From Skermanella aerolata KACC 11604 (GTDB lineage Bacteria; Pseudomonadota; Alphaproteobacteria; Azospirillales; Azospirillaceae), in assembly GCF_000936425.1 (NCBI RefSeq), contig NZ_AVFK01000010.1:124001-188000 (forward strand): a DNA stretch of 64,000 nucleotides, written 5' to 3'. The translations under genes and the position numbers were made by a program. Of this stretch, positions 30,565 through 39,928 are shown in pieces; position 1 is the stretch's first letter, and each line of letters starts with the position of its first letter. The notes below the pieces were generated by a model. It was not told where the DNA came from. It ran no database searches and was given only the letters and a program-made list of their open reading frames with translations.

Positions 30565-30614
30565 TTTCCGTTCGATGTCGGTATCGATTGCACACGATAG
30601 ACATCGAACGGAAA
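30565..30614 (-). terminator. strong two-part hairpin after the efflux operon
   Basis: A perfect 15-bp stem (30565-30579 with 30600-30614) continues, after a 2-base bulge, into a 5-bp stem (30582-30586 with 30595-30599). It lies 11 bases after the outer-membrane factor stop and ends right next to the Lin0512 ribosome site. Confidence 0.7.
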
Positions 30615-30625
30615 GGTGGAAAGCG

Positions 30626-32092
30626 TCAGAGACCGGCGACCGTGGTTTTCGGAGCGCCGCCGCCCAGCACCTTGTAGAGCGTCACCAGATTGCTGAGCTG
30701 CGACAGCCGCGCGTTGATCAGGTCCTGCTGTGCCGCATAAAGCGACCGCTGGCTGTCCAGCGCGTTGAGGAAGCTGTCGAGGCCCCGGTTGTAGCGCAGG
30801 ATCGACAGGTCGTAGCTGGACTGCGTGGCATCCACCAGGGAGCTTTGCGCATCGAGCTGGTCGTCCAAGGTACCCTGGGCCGCCAGCGCGTCGGACACTT
30901 CGCGGAAGGCCGTCTGGATCGATTTCTCATACTGGGCGACGCCGATTTCCCGCTGGAGCTTTGCGCTTTCCAGGTTCGCTTCCCGCCGGCCGAAGTCGAA
31001 GATCGGCAGGTTGATCTGCGGCGCGAAAGCCCAGGCGCCGCTGCCGCCCTCGAACAGCCCCGACAGCGAAGCGCTGGCGGTTCCGGCGGAAGCGGTCAGG
31101 CTGATGCTCGGGAAAAAGGCGGCCCGTGCGGCGCCGATATTGGCATTCGCGGACCGCAGATTGTATTCCGCCTGCATGATGTCCGGCCGGCGTTGCAGCA
31201 GGCCGGAGGGCAGACCGACCGGCAGGTTGGCTACGAAATCGCCGGTGCCGAGCGGCGGTGCCTTGTCCAGCACCTGATCGACGATCGGAGATCCCACAAG
31301 TAGGCTCAGCGCGTTCTTGTCCTGCGCGATCTGCCGGACATAGGCGGCGCGGTTGGCCCGCGCCGTGTCGACGGCGGTGCGCGCCTGGGCCACGTCGAGC
31401 TGGGTGCCGACGCCCCGATCGAAGCTGCGCGAGGTCAGGTCGTAGGACTGCCGCTGCGTCCGCAGCGTATCCTCCGTCAGCTTCAGCAGCTCCTTGTCCG
31501 CCAGCAGCGTCAGATAGGCGTTGGCAACCTCGGCGATCAGCGAGATCTGGGTCGCGACCCTGGCTTGGTCGGTCGCGAAGTAGCTTTCCAGGGCCGACTG
31601 CTCCAGGCTCCGGACGCGGCCCCAAAGGTCGAGTTCGTAGGCCGTCGTGCCGACGCTGACGTCGTACTGGCTCGTGATCGAGGCTCTGCCGGTGCGCGAC
31701 AGGTCGCCCGGCGTCCGCTGACGCTGAAGGCTGCCGCCGAGATCCGCCGACGGCAGCAGGTCGGCCCGCTGGATGCGGTACTGTGCCTGGGCCTGCTGGA
31801 CGTTGAGCGCCGCTACCCGCAGGTCGCGGTTGTTCGCCAGGGCCTGATCGATCAGGCTGCGGAGCTGGGGCGAGCGGAAGAATTCCTCCCATCCCAGGTC
31901 CGCCAGCTGCGGTCCGCTGCCGACCGGCTGGGCGGCGCCGGAGTCGGCATAGGCGGGGCCGGTCGGCCAAGCTTCCGACACCGGGGATGCCGGCCGGATG
32001 TATTCGGGGATGAACGAGCATCCGCCGAGCAGCAGCAGCGCCAGCGATGCGGCAGGCGCCAGACGCCTTTTCTTCATGGTCTTGTCCGTCAT
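30626..32092 (-). CDS. RND efflux outer-membrane factor (NodT/OprM family lipoprotein)
   Basis: TolC-like exit duct of a tripartite drug pump. 488 residues. The N-terminus is a lipoprotein signal (SLALLLLGGC, lipobox Cys about 24). Two repeated coiled-coil/beta units typical of OEP proteins follow; LPVGLPSGLLQRRPDIMQAEYNLRSANANIGAARAAFFP is the hallmark region. The ATG at 32092 with GGCGGA upstream is chosen over a longer start. It is the third gene of the adaptor-pump-duct operon, 49 bases after the pump gene. Confidence 0.92.
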   Translation of the reverse strand: MTDKTMKKRRLAPAASLALLLLGGCSFIPEYIRPASPVSEAWPTGPAYADSGAAQPVGSGPQLADLGWEEFFRSPQLRSLIDQALANNRDLRVAALNVQQAQAQYRIQRADLLPSADLGGSLQRQRTPGDLSRTGRASITSQYDVSVGTTAYELDLWGRVRSLEQSALESYFATDQARVATQISLIAEVANAYLTLLADKELLKLTEDTLRTQRQSYDLTSRSFDRGVGTQLDVAQARTAVDTARANRAAYVRQIAQDKNALSLLVGSPIVDQVLDKAPPLGTGDFVANLPVGLPSGLLQRRPDIMQAEYNLRSANANIGAARAAFFPSISLTASAGTASASLSGLFEGGSGAWAFAPQINLPIFDFGRREANLESAKLQREIGVAQYEKSIQTAFREVSDALAAQGTLDDQLDAQSSLVDATQSSYDLSILRYNRGLDSFLNALDSQRSLYAAQQDLINARLSQLSNLVTLYKVLGGGAPKTTVAGL

Positions 32093-32141
32093 TTTCCGCC
32101 GTCTCGATCCGATTTCGTAGTCCGCACCATCAGGTCGCCCA

Positions 32142-35100
32142 TCAGTCCGCTTGTGCCGGCTGGGCATGGCCATGGTCGTGGTCCTTCTTGGAAGGGAACC
32201 AGCGGCCGACCAGCGTCAGCACCGTCACGAAGAAGACGGGCACGAAGAAGATCGCCAGCACGGTGGCCGAGATCATGCCGCCCATCACGCCGACGCCGAT
32301 GGCGTTCTGGCTGCCCGACCCGGCGCCCGTGCTGATCGCCAGCGGCAGCACGCCCAGGATGAAGGCGAAGGACGTCATCAGGATCGGACGCAGGCGCTGG
32401 CGGCAGGCTTCGATCGTCGCCTCCAGCAATCCCATGCCCTCGTCGTGCATGTCCTTGGCGAACTCCACGATCAGGATGGCGTTCTTGGCCGACAAGCCGA
32501 TGGTCGTCAGCAGGCCCACCTGGAAGTAGACGTCGTTGGGCAGACCCCGCAGATGCGCCGCGATCACGGCGCCCAGGATGCCGAGCGGCACCACGAGGAT
32601 GACGGAGGCCGGGATCGACCAGCTTTCATACAGGGCGGCAAGGCACAGGAACACGACCAGGATCGAGATCGCGTAGAGGGCGGGAGCCTGCGAGCCGGAC
32701 AGCCGTTCCTCGTACGACAGACCCTGCCACTCGAAGCCGATGCCTTCCGGCAACTGCCTTGCCAGCTCCTCCATCGTGGCCATCGCCTCGCCCGAGCTGA
32801 TGCCCGGAGCGGCCTGACCCTGGATGTTGATCGAGGAGACGCCGTTGAACCGTTCCAGGCGCGGCGAGCCGTAGTCCCAGTGGGTGGTCGAGAAGGTCGA
32901 GAACGGCACCATCTCGCCGTTCGCATTGCGCATGTACCAGCGATCCAGGTCGGACGGCAGCATGCGGTACTTGGCGTCGGCCTGGATATAGACCCGCTTG
33001 ACGCGGCCGTTCTCGATGAAGTCGTTGACGTAGCTGGAACCCCAGGTCGCCTGAAGGGTCGCGTTGATGTCGGCCAGCGACAGGCCCAGCGCGCTGGCCT
33101 TCTCGCGGTCGATGTCGATCTGCAACTGCGGATTATCGTCCAGGCCGTTCGGACGCACCGCCGCAAGCTTGGGGTTCTGCGCCGCCAGACCCAGCAATTG
33201 GCCGCGCGCCTGCATCAGCTTCTCGTGGCCAAGGCCAGCCCGGTCGACCAGCTGCATGTCGAAGCCGGTGGCGTTGCCGAGTTCGATGATGGCCGGCGGC
33301 GTGAAGGCGAAGATCATCGCGTCGCGCACCCTGGACAGCGACGCCATGGCGCGCTGGGCGATGGCGAAGACGGAACCTTCTTCCGAGCCGCGCACCGACC
33401 AGTCCTTCATGTTGGAGAAGCCGAGGGCGGTGTTCTGCCCGCGTCCGCTGAAGCTGAAGCCGGTGACGGTGAAGATGCCGTTCACATAGTCCTTCTCGTC
33501 TTCGAGGAAGTGCTTCTCCATCACCTTGACCGACTCGAGTGTGCGCTCCATCGAGGAGCCGGCCGGGAGCGAAACCTGACTGATCAGGATGCCCTGGTCC
33601 TCGTTCGGCAGGAAGGCGGAGGGGAGGCGCATGAACAGCACGCCCAGGCCGACCACGATCAGCAGGTAGATCACCAGGTAACGGCCCGGCTTGTGGATCA
33701 TGTGGCCGACGCCGCGCTGGTAGCGGACGTTGCCCCGGTCGAAGGTCCGGTTGAACCAGCCGAAGAAGCCGCGCTTGGGCTGGTGCCCATGGCCCTGACC
33801 ATGTCCAGCGGCACCCTTGGCGGCCTTCTTGGGGGGCTTCAGGAAAGTGGCGCAGAGGGCGGGCGTCAGGATCAGCGCCACGACCACGGACAGCACCATC
33901 GCGGAGACGACCGTCAGCGAGAACTGCCGGTAGATGGCGCCGGTCGATCCGCTGAAGAAGGCCATCGGCACGAACACGGCGGACAGCACCAAGGCGATGC
34001 CGATCAGGGCGCCGGTGATCTGCCCCATGCTCTTGCGCGTCGCCTCCTTCGGCGACAGGCCTTCCTCCTCCATCACGCGTTCGACGTTCTCAACGACGAC
34101 GATGGCGTCGTCGACTAGCAGGCCGATCGCCAGCACCATGGCAAACATCGTCAGCGTATTGATCGTGAAGCCCGCGACCGACAGGATGCCGAAGGTTCCC
34201 AGCAGCACCACCGGCACCGCGATCGTCGGGATGATCGTCGCCCGGAAGTTCTGGAGGAACAGGTACATGATGACGAAGACGAGCACGATCGCTTCGAGCA
34301 GCGTATGCATCACGCCTTCGATCGACAGCTTGACGAACGGCGTCGTGTCGTAGGGATACGCGACCTCGAGCCCCGCCGGGAAGAAGGGCTTGAGTTCCTC
34401 GATGCGCGCTCGCACGGCCTCGGCGGTATCCAGCGCGTTGGCGCCGGTCGCGAGGCTGATGCCGAGACCGGCGGCGGGCTTGCCGTTGTAGCGGGCGATC
34501 GTGTTGTAGTTCTCGGCGCCGACGTCGATACGCGCCACGTCGGACAGGCGGATCTGGGAGCCGTCGGTGTTCACCCGCACCAGGATGCGGCCGAATTCCT
34601 CGGGGGTTTGAAGGCGCGACTGCGCGATGATCGTGGCGTTGAGCTGCTGGCCGGGGGCCGCCGGGGAGCCGCCGATCTGGCCGGCCGAAACCTCGGCGTT
34701 CTGCGCCTCGATTGCGCCCACCACATCAGTCGTGGTCAGGCCGTAGCTGATCAGCTTGTTGGGATCCAGCCAGATCCGCATGGCGTGCTGGGCACCGAAC
34801 AGCGTGATGGTGCCGACGCCCGACACGCGGCTGATCGGGTCCTGGATGTTGGATGCCACGAAGTCGGCGATGTCGTTCTGGCCGATGGTGCCGTCGCTGG
34901 AGACGAAGCCCATGACCATCAGGAACGAGTTTGTGCCCTTGGTCACCTGCACGCCCTGCTGCTGCACTTCCTGCGGAAGGCGCGGCATGGCGAGCTGGAG
35001 CTTGTTCTGCACCTGCACCTGGGCGATGTCCGGATCGGCTTCCGGATTGAAGGTCAGCGTGATCTGCGCCGTGCCCGAGCTGTCGCTGTTGGACGAGATG

Positions 35101-35330
35101 TAGCGCAGATGGTCCAGACCGTTCATCTGCTGCTCGATGACCTGGGTCACCGTGCCTTCGACCGTCTGGGCGGAAGCGCCGGGGTACGTCGCGTTGATGC
35201 GGACCGAGGGGGGAGCAATCGAGGGGTATTGCTCGATCGGCAGCCCTATGATGCTCAGGCCGCCCGCCAGCATGATCACGATCGCGATCACCCAGGCGAA
35301 CACCGGCCTGTCGATGAAGTATTTTGACAT
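32142..35330 (-). CDS. RND multidrug efflux permease, HAE1 (AcrB/MexB) type
   Basis: Inner-membrane proton-driven pump, 1062 residues, twelve helices. It starts [16 protein letters not shown] as AcrB does, and the proton-relay pair is in [16 protein letters not shown] (about 403-419). Two large periplasmic loops carry the porter and docking domains. The cytoplasmic loop between helices 6 and 7 is His-rich ([13 protein letters not shown]), as is the C-terminal tail ([11 protein letters not shown]). Substrates cannot be predicted. It sits between adaptor and duct genes. Confidence 0.95.
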   Translation of the reverse strand: MSKYFIDRPVFAWVIAIVIMLAGGLSIIGLPIEQYPSIAPPSVRINATYPGASAQTVEGTVTQVIEQQMNGLDHLRYISSNSDSSGTAQITLTFNPEADPDIAQVQVQNKLQLAMPRLPQEVQQQGVQVTKGTNSFLMVMGFVSSDGTIGQNDIADFVASNIQDPISRVSGVGTITLFGAQHAMRIWLDPNKLISYGLTTTDVVGAIEAQNAEVSAGQIGGSPAAPGQQLNATIIAQSRLQTPEEFGRILVRVNTDGSQIRLSDVARIDVGAENYNTIARYNGKPAAGLGISLATGANALDTAEAVRARIEELKPFFPAGLEVAYPYDTTPFVKLSIEGVMHTLLEAIVLVFVIMYLFLQNFRATIIPTIAVPVVLLGTFGILSVAGFTINTLTMFAMVLAIGLLVDDAIVVVENVERVMEEEGLSPKEATRKSMGQITGALIGIALVLSAVFVPMAFFSGSTGAIYRQFSLTVVSAMVLSVVVALILTPALCATFLKPPKKAAKGAAGHGQGHGHQPKRGFFGWFNRTFDRGNVRYQRGVGHMIHKPGRYLVIYLLIVVGLGVLFMRLPSAFLPNEDQGILISQVSLPAGSSMERTLESVKVMEKHFLEDEKDYVNGIFTVTGFSFSGRGQNTALGFSNMKDWSVRGSEEGSVFAIAQRAMASLSRVRDAMIFAFTPPAIIELGNATGFDMQLVDRAGLGHEKLMQARGQLLGLAAQNPKLAAVRPNGLDDNPQLQIDIDREKASALGLSLADINATLQATWGSSYVNDFIENGRVKRVYIQADAKYRMLPSDLDRWYMRNANGEMVPFSTFSTTHWDYGSPRLERFNGVSSINIQGQAAPGISSGEAMATMEELARQLPEGIGFEWQGLSYEERLSGSQAPALYAISILVVFLCLAALYESWSIPASVILVVPLGILGAVIAAHLRGLPNDVYFQVGLLTTIGLSAKNAILIVEFAKDMHDEGMGLLEATIEACRQRLRPILMTSFAFILGVLPLAISTGAGSGSQNAIGVGVMGGMISATVLAIFFVPVFFVTVLTLVGRWFPSKKDHDHGHAQPAQAD

Positions 35331-35369
35331 GATGAAGCCTGATCCTGATCGGGGTCCGGAAGACGGCCC

Positions 35370-36575
35370 TTACTGAGCCTGCCGCGGGCCGCCGTTGCCG
35401 GCATCGGCGACATCGCCGGGTTTTTCGGAGTCCACCGCCACCGCGTTGACCTGTGCGCCCGGAGCCACCTTCTGCACGCCCTCGACCACGACGCGGTCAC
35501 CTGCGGCGACGCCTTCGGTCACCAGCCACTTGTCGCCGATAGCCCGCTCCGGCTTGACCGTCTTTTGCGAGACCTTCTGGTCCGGCGACACCGCCCAGAC
35601 GAAGGCGCTGCCGTCGGGACGGCGGACCACGGCCTGCTGCGGCACCATGAAGGCGTTCTCCAGCGCGCCCCAGTCGATCTTGGCGCGGACGAACAGGCCC
35701 GGCAGCAGATCGTTCGCGGGGTTCGGGAAGGTCGCCCGCAGCCGGACCGAGCCGGTCGTCTCGTCGACGCTGACTTCGGAGAATTGAAGCTCACCCTGAT
35801 GGGCATAAGGAGCGTCTTCCGTGCTGCCGACGTACAGCGTCACGGGCGCCTTGGTCTCGCCGCTCTGGATGCGGCCCTTGTTCAAGGCCTGACGCAGCCG
35901 GAACAGCTCGGAGCTCGATTGGGTGACGTCGACATAGATCGGGTCGAGCTGGGTCACCGTCGCCAGCACCTGGGTCTGGTTGGCGGTCACCAGGGCGCCC
36001 TCGGTATACGCGGAGCGGCCGATCCTGCCGGAGATCGGCGAATTGACCCTGGTATAGTCGAGGTTGATCTGGGCAGTCCGGATCGATGCCTTGGCCGAAG
36101 CCACGGCCGCCTCGTTCTCCAGCAGAGTGGCGGCGATGTCGTCGTAGTCCTGCTGACTGACGGCGCGTGACTTTACGAGGTCGCGGTAGCGGGCTGCCTT
36201 GGTGCGCGCCGAATTTGCCGCCGCCTCGGCCCGCGCCAGCTCGGCCTTGGCGGTATCGAGCGCTGCTTGGTACGGAGCGGGATCGATCTGGTAGAGCTGC
36301 TGCCCCGCCTTGACCTCCGCCCCTTCCGTGAACAGGCGCTTCTGGATGATGCCGTTGACCTGGGGCCGCACCTCGGCCAGCCGGGCGGCCGTCGTGCGGC
36401 CGGGCAGTTCAGTCGCGATATCGACCGATTGAGGCTGGAGCGTTACGACACCGACTTCCGTTGGAGGCGGGGCTTGCGGGCTGCCCTGCGCCTCCGCGCC
36501 GCTATTGTCGCAACCCGTTGCAAAAAAAAGAATTGCAACCGTCGCCAAAGAGTTTCTGACTGACCGGAAATTCAT
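35370..36575 (-). CDS. RND efflux periplasmic adaptor (AcrA/MexA family lipoprotein)
   Basis: Membrane fusion protein linking pump and duct. 401 residues. A lipoprotein signal (FFATGC, Cys about 22) is followed by the split biotinyl-lipoyl domain (PQVNGIIQKRLFTEGAEVKAGQQLYQID), an alpha-hairpin of about 70 residues, and beta-barrel and membrane-proximal domains (VPQQAVVRRPDGSAFVWAV). The ATG at 36575 follows an unlikely GTG. First gene of the operon; transcription is controlled from the shared TetR operator. Confidence 0.93.
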   Translation of the reverse strand: MNFRSVRNSLATVAILFFATGCDNSGAEAQGSPQAPPPTEVGVVTLQPQSVDIATELPGRTTAARLAEVRPQVNGIIQKRLFTEGAEVKAGQQLYQIDPAPYQAALDTAKAELARAEAAANSARTKAARYRDLVKSRAVSQQDYDDIAATLLENEAAVASAKASIRTAQINLDYTRVNSPISGRIGRSAYTEGALVTANQTQVLATVTQLDPIYVDVTQSSSELFRLRQALNKGRIQSGETKAPVTLYVGSTEDAPYAHQGELQFSEVSVDETTGSVRLRATFPNPANDLLPGLFVRAKIDWGALENAFMVPQQAVVRRPDGSAFVWAVSPDQKVSQKTVKPERAIGDKWLVTEGVAAGDRVVVEGVQKVAPGAQVNAVAVDSEKPGDVADAGNGGPRQAQ

Positions 36576-36647
36576 CACCGCAGCCCCATGACCTGTCTGT
36601 TTTTATTAAAGAAGCGACTTGCTTCAGCCATCCGGTGAACGCCCGGA

Positions 36648-36676
36648 TTGAACCTTTCAGTTCTGTACTGTATGAT
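36648..36676 (+). promoter_or_regulatory. sigma-70 promoter of the tetR gene
   Basis: TTGAAC (36648-36653), an exact 17-base spacer and TATGAT (36671-36676). The -10 lies inside the palindromic operator. On the opposite strand TATCAT (36672-36677) with TTTGCA (36694-36699) 16 bases upstream may drive the efflux operon. Confidence 0.7.
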
Positions 36677-36684
36677 ACAGTACA
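36664..36684. promoter_or_regulatory. TetR operator between repressor and efflux operon
   Basis: A perfect 21-base palindrome with 10-bp arms around a central G (36664-36673 with 36675-36684). It covers the -10 boxes of both divergent promoters, so a repressor bound here would shut off both the pump operon and its own gene. Confidence 0.8.
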
Positions 36685-36729
36685 TTGTGCATCTGCAAAA
36701 AACAAGTCTGTCCAACGGAAGAAAGCCGA

Positions 36730-37383
36730 ATGAGCGAAAGTGACGGGACCATGACCATGACTCCGGATGCCTGCGCCAGGGCCTGTGGGCCGCGGGGCGA
36801 CGCCCGCCGACGGGCTATCCTGGACGCGGCCTGGACCCTGTTCCTGGAAAAGGGGTTCGAGCGCACCACGCTAGGCGACATCATCGCTTTGTCCGGCGGC
36901 TCCCGCTCGACCTTGTATGAACAGTTCGGCGACAAGGACGGCCTGTTCGAAACCGCGATCATGCTGAAATGTTCCGAGTTCATAGAACGCATGCGCCAGA
37001 TCCCGTTGGACGGCGGCGATCCCGAGCGGACCTTGACCGAATTCGGCATGAACTTCACCGAATGCGTGCTGTCACCGGAGAGCCCGAAGTTCCTGCGCCT
37101 GCTGATCGCCAGCGGCGACCAGTTCCCTCAGGTGATCGACGCCTTCTTCCAGGGCGCCCCAGACGCGGTTCGCCAGATCCTCTCCGACTACCTGCGCGAA
37201 GCGACGGTACGCGGCCAGCTCCGCGTAACCGACCCCGACCATGCCGCCACGACCTTCCTCGGATTCCTCCACGGCGACCAGCATCTCAAGATGCTGTTGC
37301 GCCCGGAACGTCTGGCGACGCCGGCGGAGTTGAAGAAGTTCGTCGAGGGGGTGGTGCGGATCTTCCTGGATGGGGTGCGGTAG
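36730..37383 (+). CDS. TetR/AcrR family transcriptional repressor
   Basis: 217-residue repressor, divergent from the efflux operon, which is its likely target. The N-terminal helix-turn-helix is ILDAAWTLFLEKGFERTTLGDIIALSGGSRSTLYEQFGDKDGLFE (about 30-75). The C-terminal ligand domain resembles the AefR/AcrR_C type (FLRLLIASGDQFPQVIDAFF). The ATG at 36730 has GGAAG upstream; a start 15 codons earlier would overlap the operator. Ligand unknown. Confidence 0.92.
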   Translation: MSESDGTMTMTPDACARACGPRGDARRRAILDAAWTLFLEKGFERTTLGDIIALSGGSRSTLYEQFGDKDGLFETAIMLKCSEFIERMRQIPLDGGDPERTLTEFGMNFTECVLSPESPKFLRLLIASGDQFPQVIDAFFQGAPDAVRQILSDYLREATVRGQLRVTDPDHAATTFLGFLHGDQHLKMLLRPERLATPAELKKFVEGVVRIFLDGVR

Positions 37384-37449
37384 GGGGGCGATGGCCGCCG
37401 ATCCTGGACTACGGTATTTTATCCTTTTGCCTCGACGTGCGAAATCGAT

Positions 37450-37902
37450 TTGGGTAAGTTCGCTGCTCAATTAATTCTGCCGTGTGAGCCGACTTGGACA
37501 TTCAGGAGTTCTTCCGGCTCGCAACAGGTGAAGCATCTGGTCCAATATATGTGTGCAGTATCGAGCCCCGTCTCAAAGAAGTCATCGGATCAACAACGTG
37601 TGCCGTATGGTTGTCCAAATATACCTTGGAAAAAGCAACTGCATCGCCATCCTGAAATGACGCCCGGATTGTATGTTGATGTTCCGTACATCGTCCAAAA
37701 TGGTGTTTGCGTTCTGGAGAAACGAAACCATTTGTCATTCCTGCTCGATGCGACAGCTACGTTGGGGTATTGGCTGAAGGCCTGTGTCAAAGCTTCGTGT
37801 GGTGGCAGTGAGATATACTTGGTCACTTTTCACAAGTGCCGTCAAAGAGACGTGAAGCGAGTTTTGGCAAAAGGCGTGATTGTCCGTCATAGCAGTCAGT
37901 AA
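37450..37902 (+). CDS. orphan gene in an AT-richer patch
   Basis: A frame of up to 150 residues that I cannot assign. Its base composition is visibly less GC-rich than the flanking genes, which suggests recent acquisition. An almost ideal terminator begins at the stop codon, good evidence that it is a real transcribed gene. The start is uncertain: TTG 37450, GTG 37528 or ATG 37549 (no well-spaced ribosome site for the ATG). The C-terminal 80 residues (YLVTFHKCRQRDVKRVLAKG) are basic; a small nuclease or toxin-like fold is conceivable but unproven. No membrane helix. Confidence 0.55.
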   Translation: MGKFAAQLILPCEPTWTFRSSSGSQQVKHLVQYMCAVSSPVSKKSSDQQRVPYGCPNIPWKKQLHRHPEMTPGLYVDVPYIVQNGVCVLEKRNHLSFLLDATATLGYWLKACVKASCGGSEIYLVTFHKCRQRDVKRVLAKGVIVRHSSQ

Positions 37903-37934
37903 AAAAGCGCTTCGAAGCTATCGAAGCGCTTTTT
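37902..37934 (+). terminator. strong Rho-independent terminator
   Basis: A perfect 14-bp stem (37902-37915 with 37921-37934), 5-base loop, with an A-run before and a T-run after, so it works on both strands. It begins at the last base of the stop codon of the orphan gene. Confidence 0.9.
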
Positions 37935-38232
37935 ATTTATTCCGCTGGTGGGGGCCTGCTGTCCACCCCCAATCCACTCTCAATCATTACCCTTGAAGGC
38001 AACAATCGACGCCACGGTTAGCAGGTTGGCATAGCCTCAACTCCGAAGAGTTTTCACCGTGTCCCCAGCGGACACAATGACGATATGTCATTTTAGGCAG
38101 CTAGGTCAACCAAACCCGCAAGTTGCCGCTGTGGATCACCGGATATTCTCAAGGACATCGGTGAGATTCTGACCACCGCCTCCTGATGCAAACATTAGAA
38201 TGTAAAAGTTACTCGATAAGACGGAATTGCGG
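37935..38232. other. non-coding, AT-richer spacer before the carotenoid region
   Basis: About 300 bases without a supported gene. It contains a 6-bp hairpin (38076-38081 with 38087-38092) that could end the aldehyde dehydrogenase transcript coming from the right. No att site, integrase remnant or repeat seen. Confidence 0.5.
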
Positions 38233-39699
38233 TCAGCCCTGCCGCATCCCTCGTCCCCGCTCCATCAATCCCATGACCAGCCGCTTCACGGCTGGCCACC
38301 GCGCACCATCTCCATGGGCCGCCGCGATGTAGTCGAGCATCATGGCGGTGTCGTCCGGTGTCACCGAGTCGTAGTGCGGGCGGAAGCGGCCGCTGCGCAG
38401 CGTGATCGTCTTGAGTACGGTCATCTCCAGCAGCCCTTCGGCTCCGCGCGTCGTTCCGAAGCCGCTGATACCTTGGCCCCCGAAGGGCAGGCGGGGATCG
38501 GCGGTCGGGACGATCAGGTCGTTGACGATGACCGATCCGGCGCGCACCCGTCCGGCAAGGGACCGCGCCATCGGTTCCGGGCCGAAGATCGAGGCTCCCA
38601 GCGCATAAGGGCACTGGGCGGCGGCGTCGAGGGCGTCGGCTTCTCCGGCGACCGGCACCAGCGACAGGACGGGGGCGAAGATGTCTTCCCGCAGCAGGCC
38701 CAACTCCGGCACCGCATCGGCGACGATCACCGGAGACATGCGCGGCTCATCGGCACGGAAGCGGGGGCCGATCAGGCGGCAGCCGGCATCCTCCGCCTCG
38801 CCCAGCAGGCTGGCGACCTGGGTCCTTATCCGCTCAGGCACAGCGACCGGCGGCAGCGAGAGCGCCAGCGGGGTCAGCCGCCGCTCAAGCTCCAGGGCGC
38901 AGCCCCGGTCGGCGAAGACACGCCGGGGCGCTATGCAGGTGGCGCCGCCGTTCAGGCGCAGACCGTAGGCCAGCGCCTTTGCCGTCAGGTCAAGGTCGGC
39001 GCCGGGCAGCACGAAGACGGCGTCGTTGCCGGACAGCTCCATCACCGCTGGCGTCAGATGGGGCGCCAGATCGGCCAAAACCCGCCGTCCGGTTTCCGCC
39101 GATCCCGTCAGCACCAGCTTGTCGATTCCGGCGGCGATGGCTTCGCGGCCCGCTTCCACGGTCTCGTCCAGCAGGACGCAGAGGCCGGAGGGCAGGCCGG
39201 CGTCTTCCAGCAGTCCAAGCAGCACCCGCATCGGCTCGACGCAGCCGGGAGCCGGCTTGATCAGGATGGCGTTGCCGGCGACCAGCGCCTGGACGATCTG
39301 CACGCCGGGCAGGAAAAGCGGATAGTTCGAAGGGGCTACCACCAGGATGACGCCCAGCGGTTCGCGCCTGATTTCAGCCGAGGCGCCCGACAGCCACAGG
39401 GGCCGGCCCTTGGAGCCCAGCCGTCTCGGCGCCAGCAGGGCTTCCGCCTCGCGCTCCAGAAAACGGCAGGCATCCGCCAGGGGCAGCACCTCCAGCGCCA
39501 GCGTCTCGCCTTCGGCCCGGCCGGGCCGTTCGCCGACAGATTGCGACAGGTAGGATGCGTTCCGGGCAATCAGATGACGCAAGCCGGTAACAACCGCAAG
39601 CCGCTGCCGGAGCGAAGTTTCAATCCAGCCGGTTTGTGCGAGCCGAGCGTCTAAAATTAGCCGCGCAATATCAAGTCGGTGCTGGACTTCGGCGTTCAT
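38233..39699 (-). CDS. aldehyde dehydrogenase, carotenoid AldH-like by context
   Basis: NAD(P)-dependent aldehyde dehydrogenase of 488 residues. The catalytic Cys255 lies in GGATCIAPRR and the general base Glu221 in MELSGNDAVF; VVAPSNYPLFLPG and TGSAETGRR form the cofactor site. The family alone does not fix the substrate. Its position head to head with a carotenoid desaturase-acyltransferase-glycosyltransferase operon suggests oxidation of a terminal carotenoid aldehyde to the acid, as AldH does in staphyloxanthin synthesis. The ATG at 39699 is chosen; upstream codons are not conserved-looking. Confidence 0.82.
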   Translation of the reverse strand: MNAEVQHRLDIARLILDARLAQTGWIETSLRQRLAVVTGLRHLIARNASYLSQSVGERPGRAEGETLALEVLPLADACRFLEREAEALLAPRRLGSKGRPLWLSGASAEIRREPLGVILVVAPSNYPLFLPGVQIVQALVAGNAILIKPAPGCVEPMRVLLGLLEDAGLPSGLCVLLDETVEAGREAIAAGIDKLVLTGSAETGRRVLADLAPHLTPAVMELSGNDAVFVLPGADLDLTAKALAYGLRLNGGATCIAPRRVFADRGCALELERRLTPLALSLPPVAVPERIRTQVASLLGEAEDAGCRLIGPRFRADEPRMSPVIVADAVPELGLLREDIFAPVLSLVPVAGEADALDAAAQCPYALGASIFGPEPMARSLAGRVRAGSVIVNDLIVPTADPRLPFGGQGISGFGTTRGAEGLLEMTVLKTITLRSGRFRPHYDSVTPDDTAMMLDYIAAAHGDGARWPAVKRLVMGLMERGRGMRQG

Positions 39700-39928
39700 C
39701 AATCCAGTTTGGTTCGTGTTACGATGATCCGTCAATCCAACTCTCCCCCTGGCGCAATCTCGCCGTCGTTCTGCTGGAAACAAGCTGTTCGAAAGACTTA
39801 CCTCAACCTGTTCATTTGGATCTTAAACAACCAGAGAGTGCAGCCAGCATGCCGAACGGGTCCACGCACCCTTTAACCCCAACCCATGATCTCAGGTCCC
39901 TTGGCTTCAGTCTCCATGGTTCCGCATC

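Noticed and set aside
37384-38232. Prophage remnant or integrated island
   Set aside because: Composition shifts, but there is no integrase, tRNA, flanking repeat or second phage-like gene.
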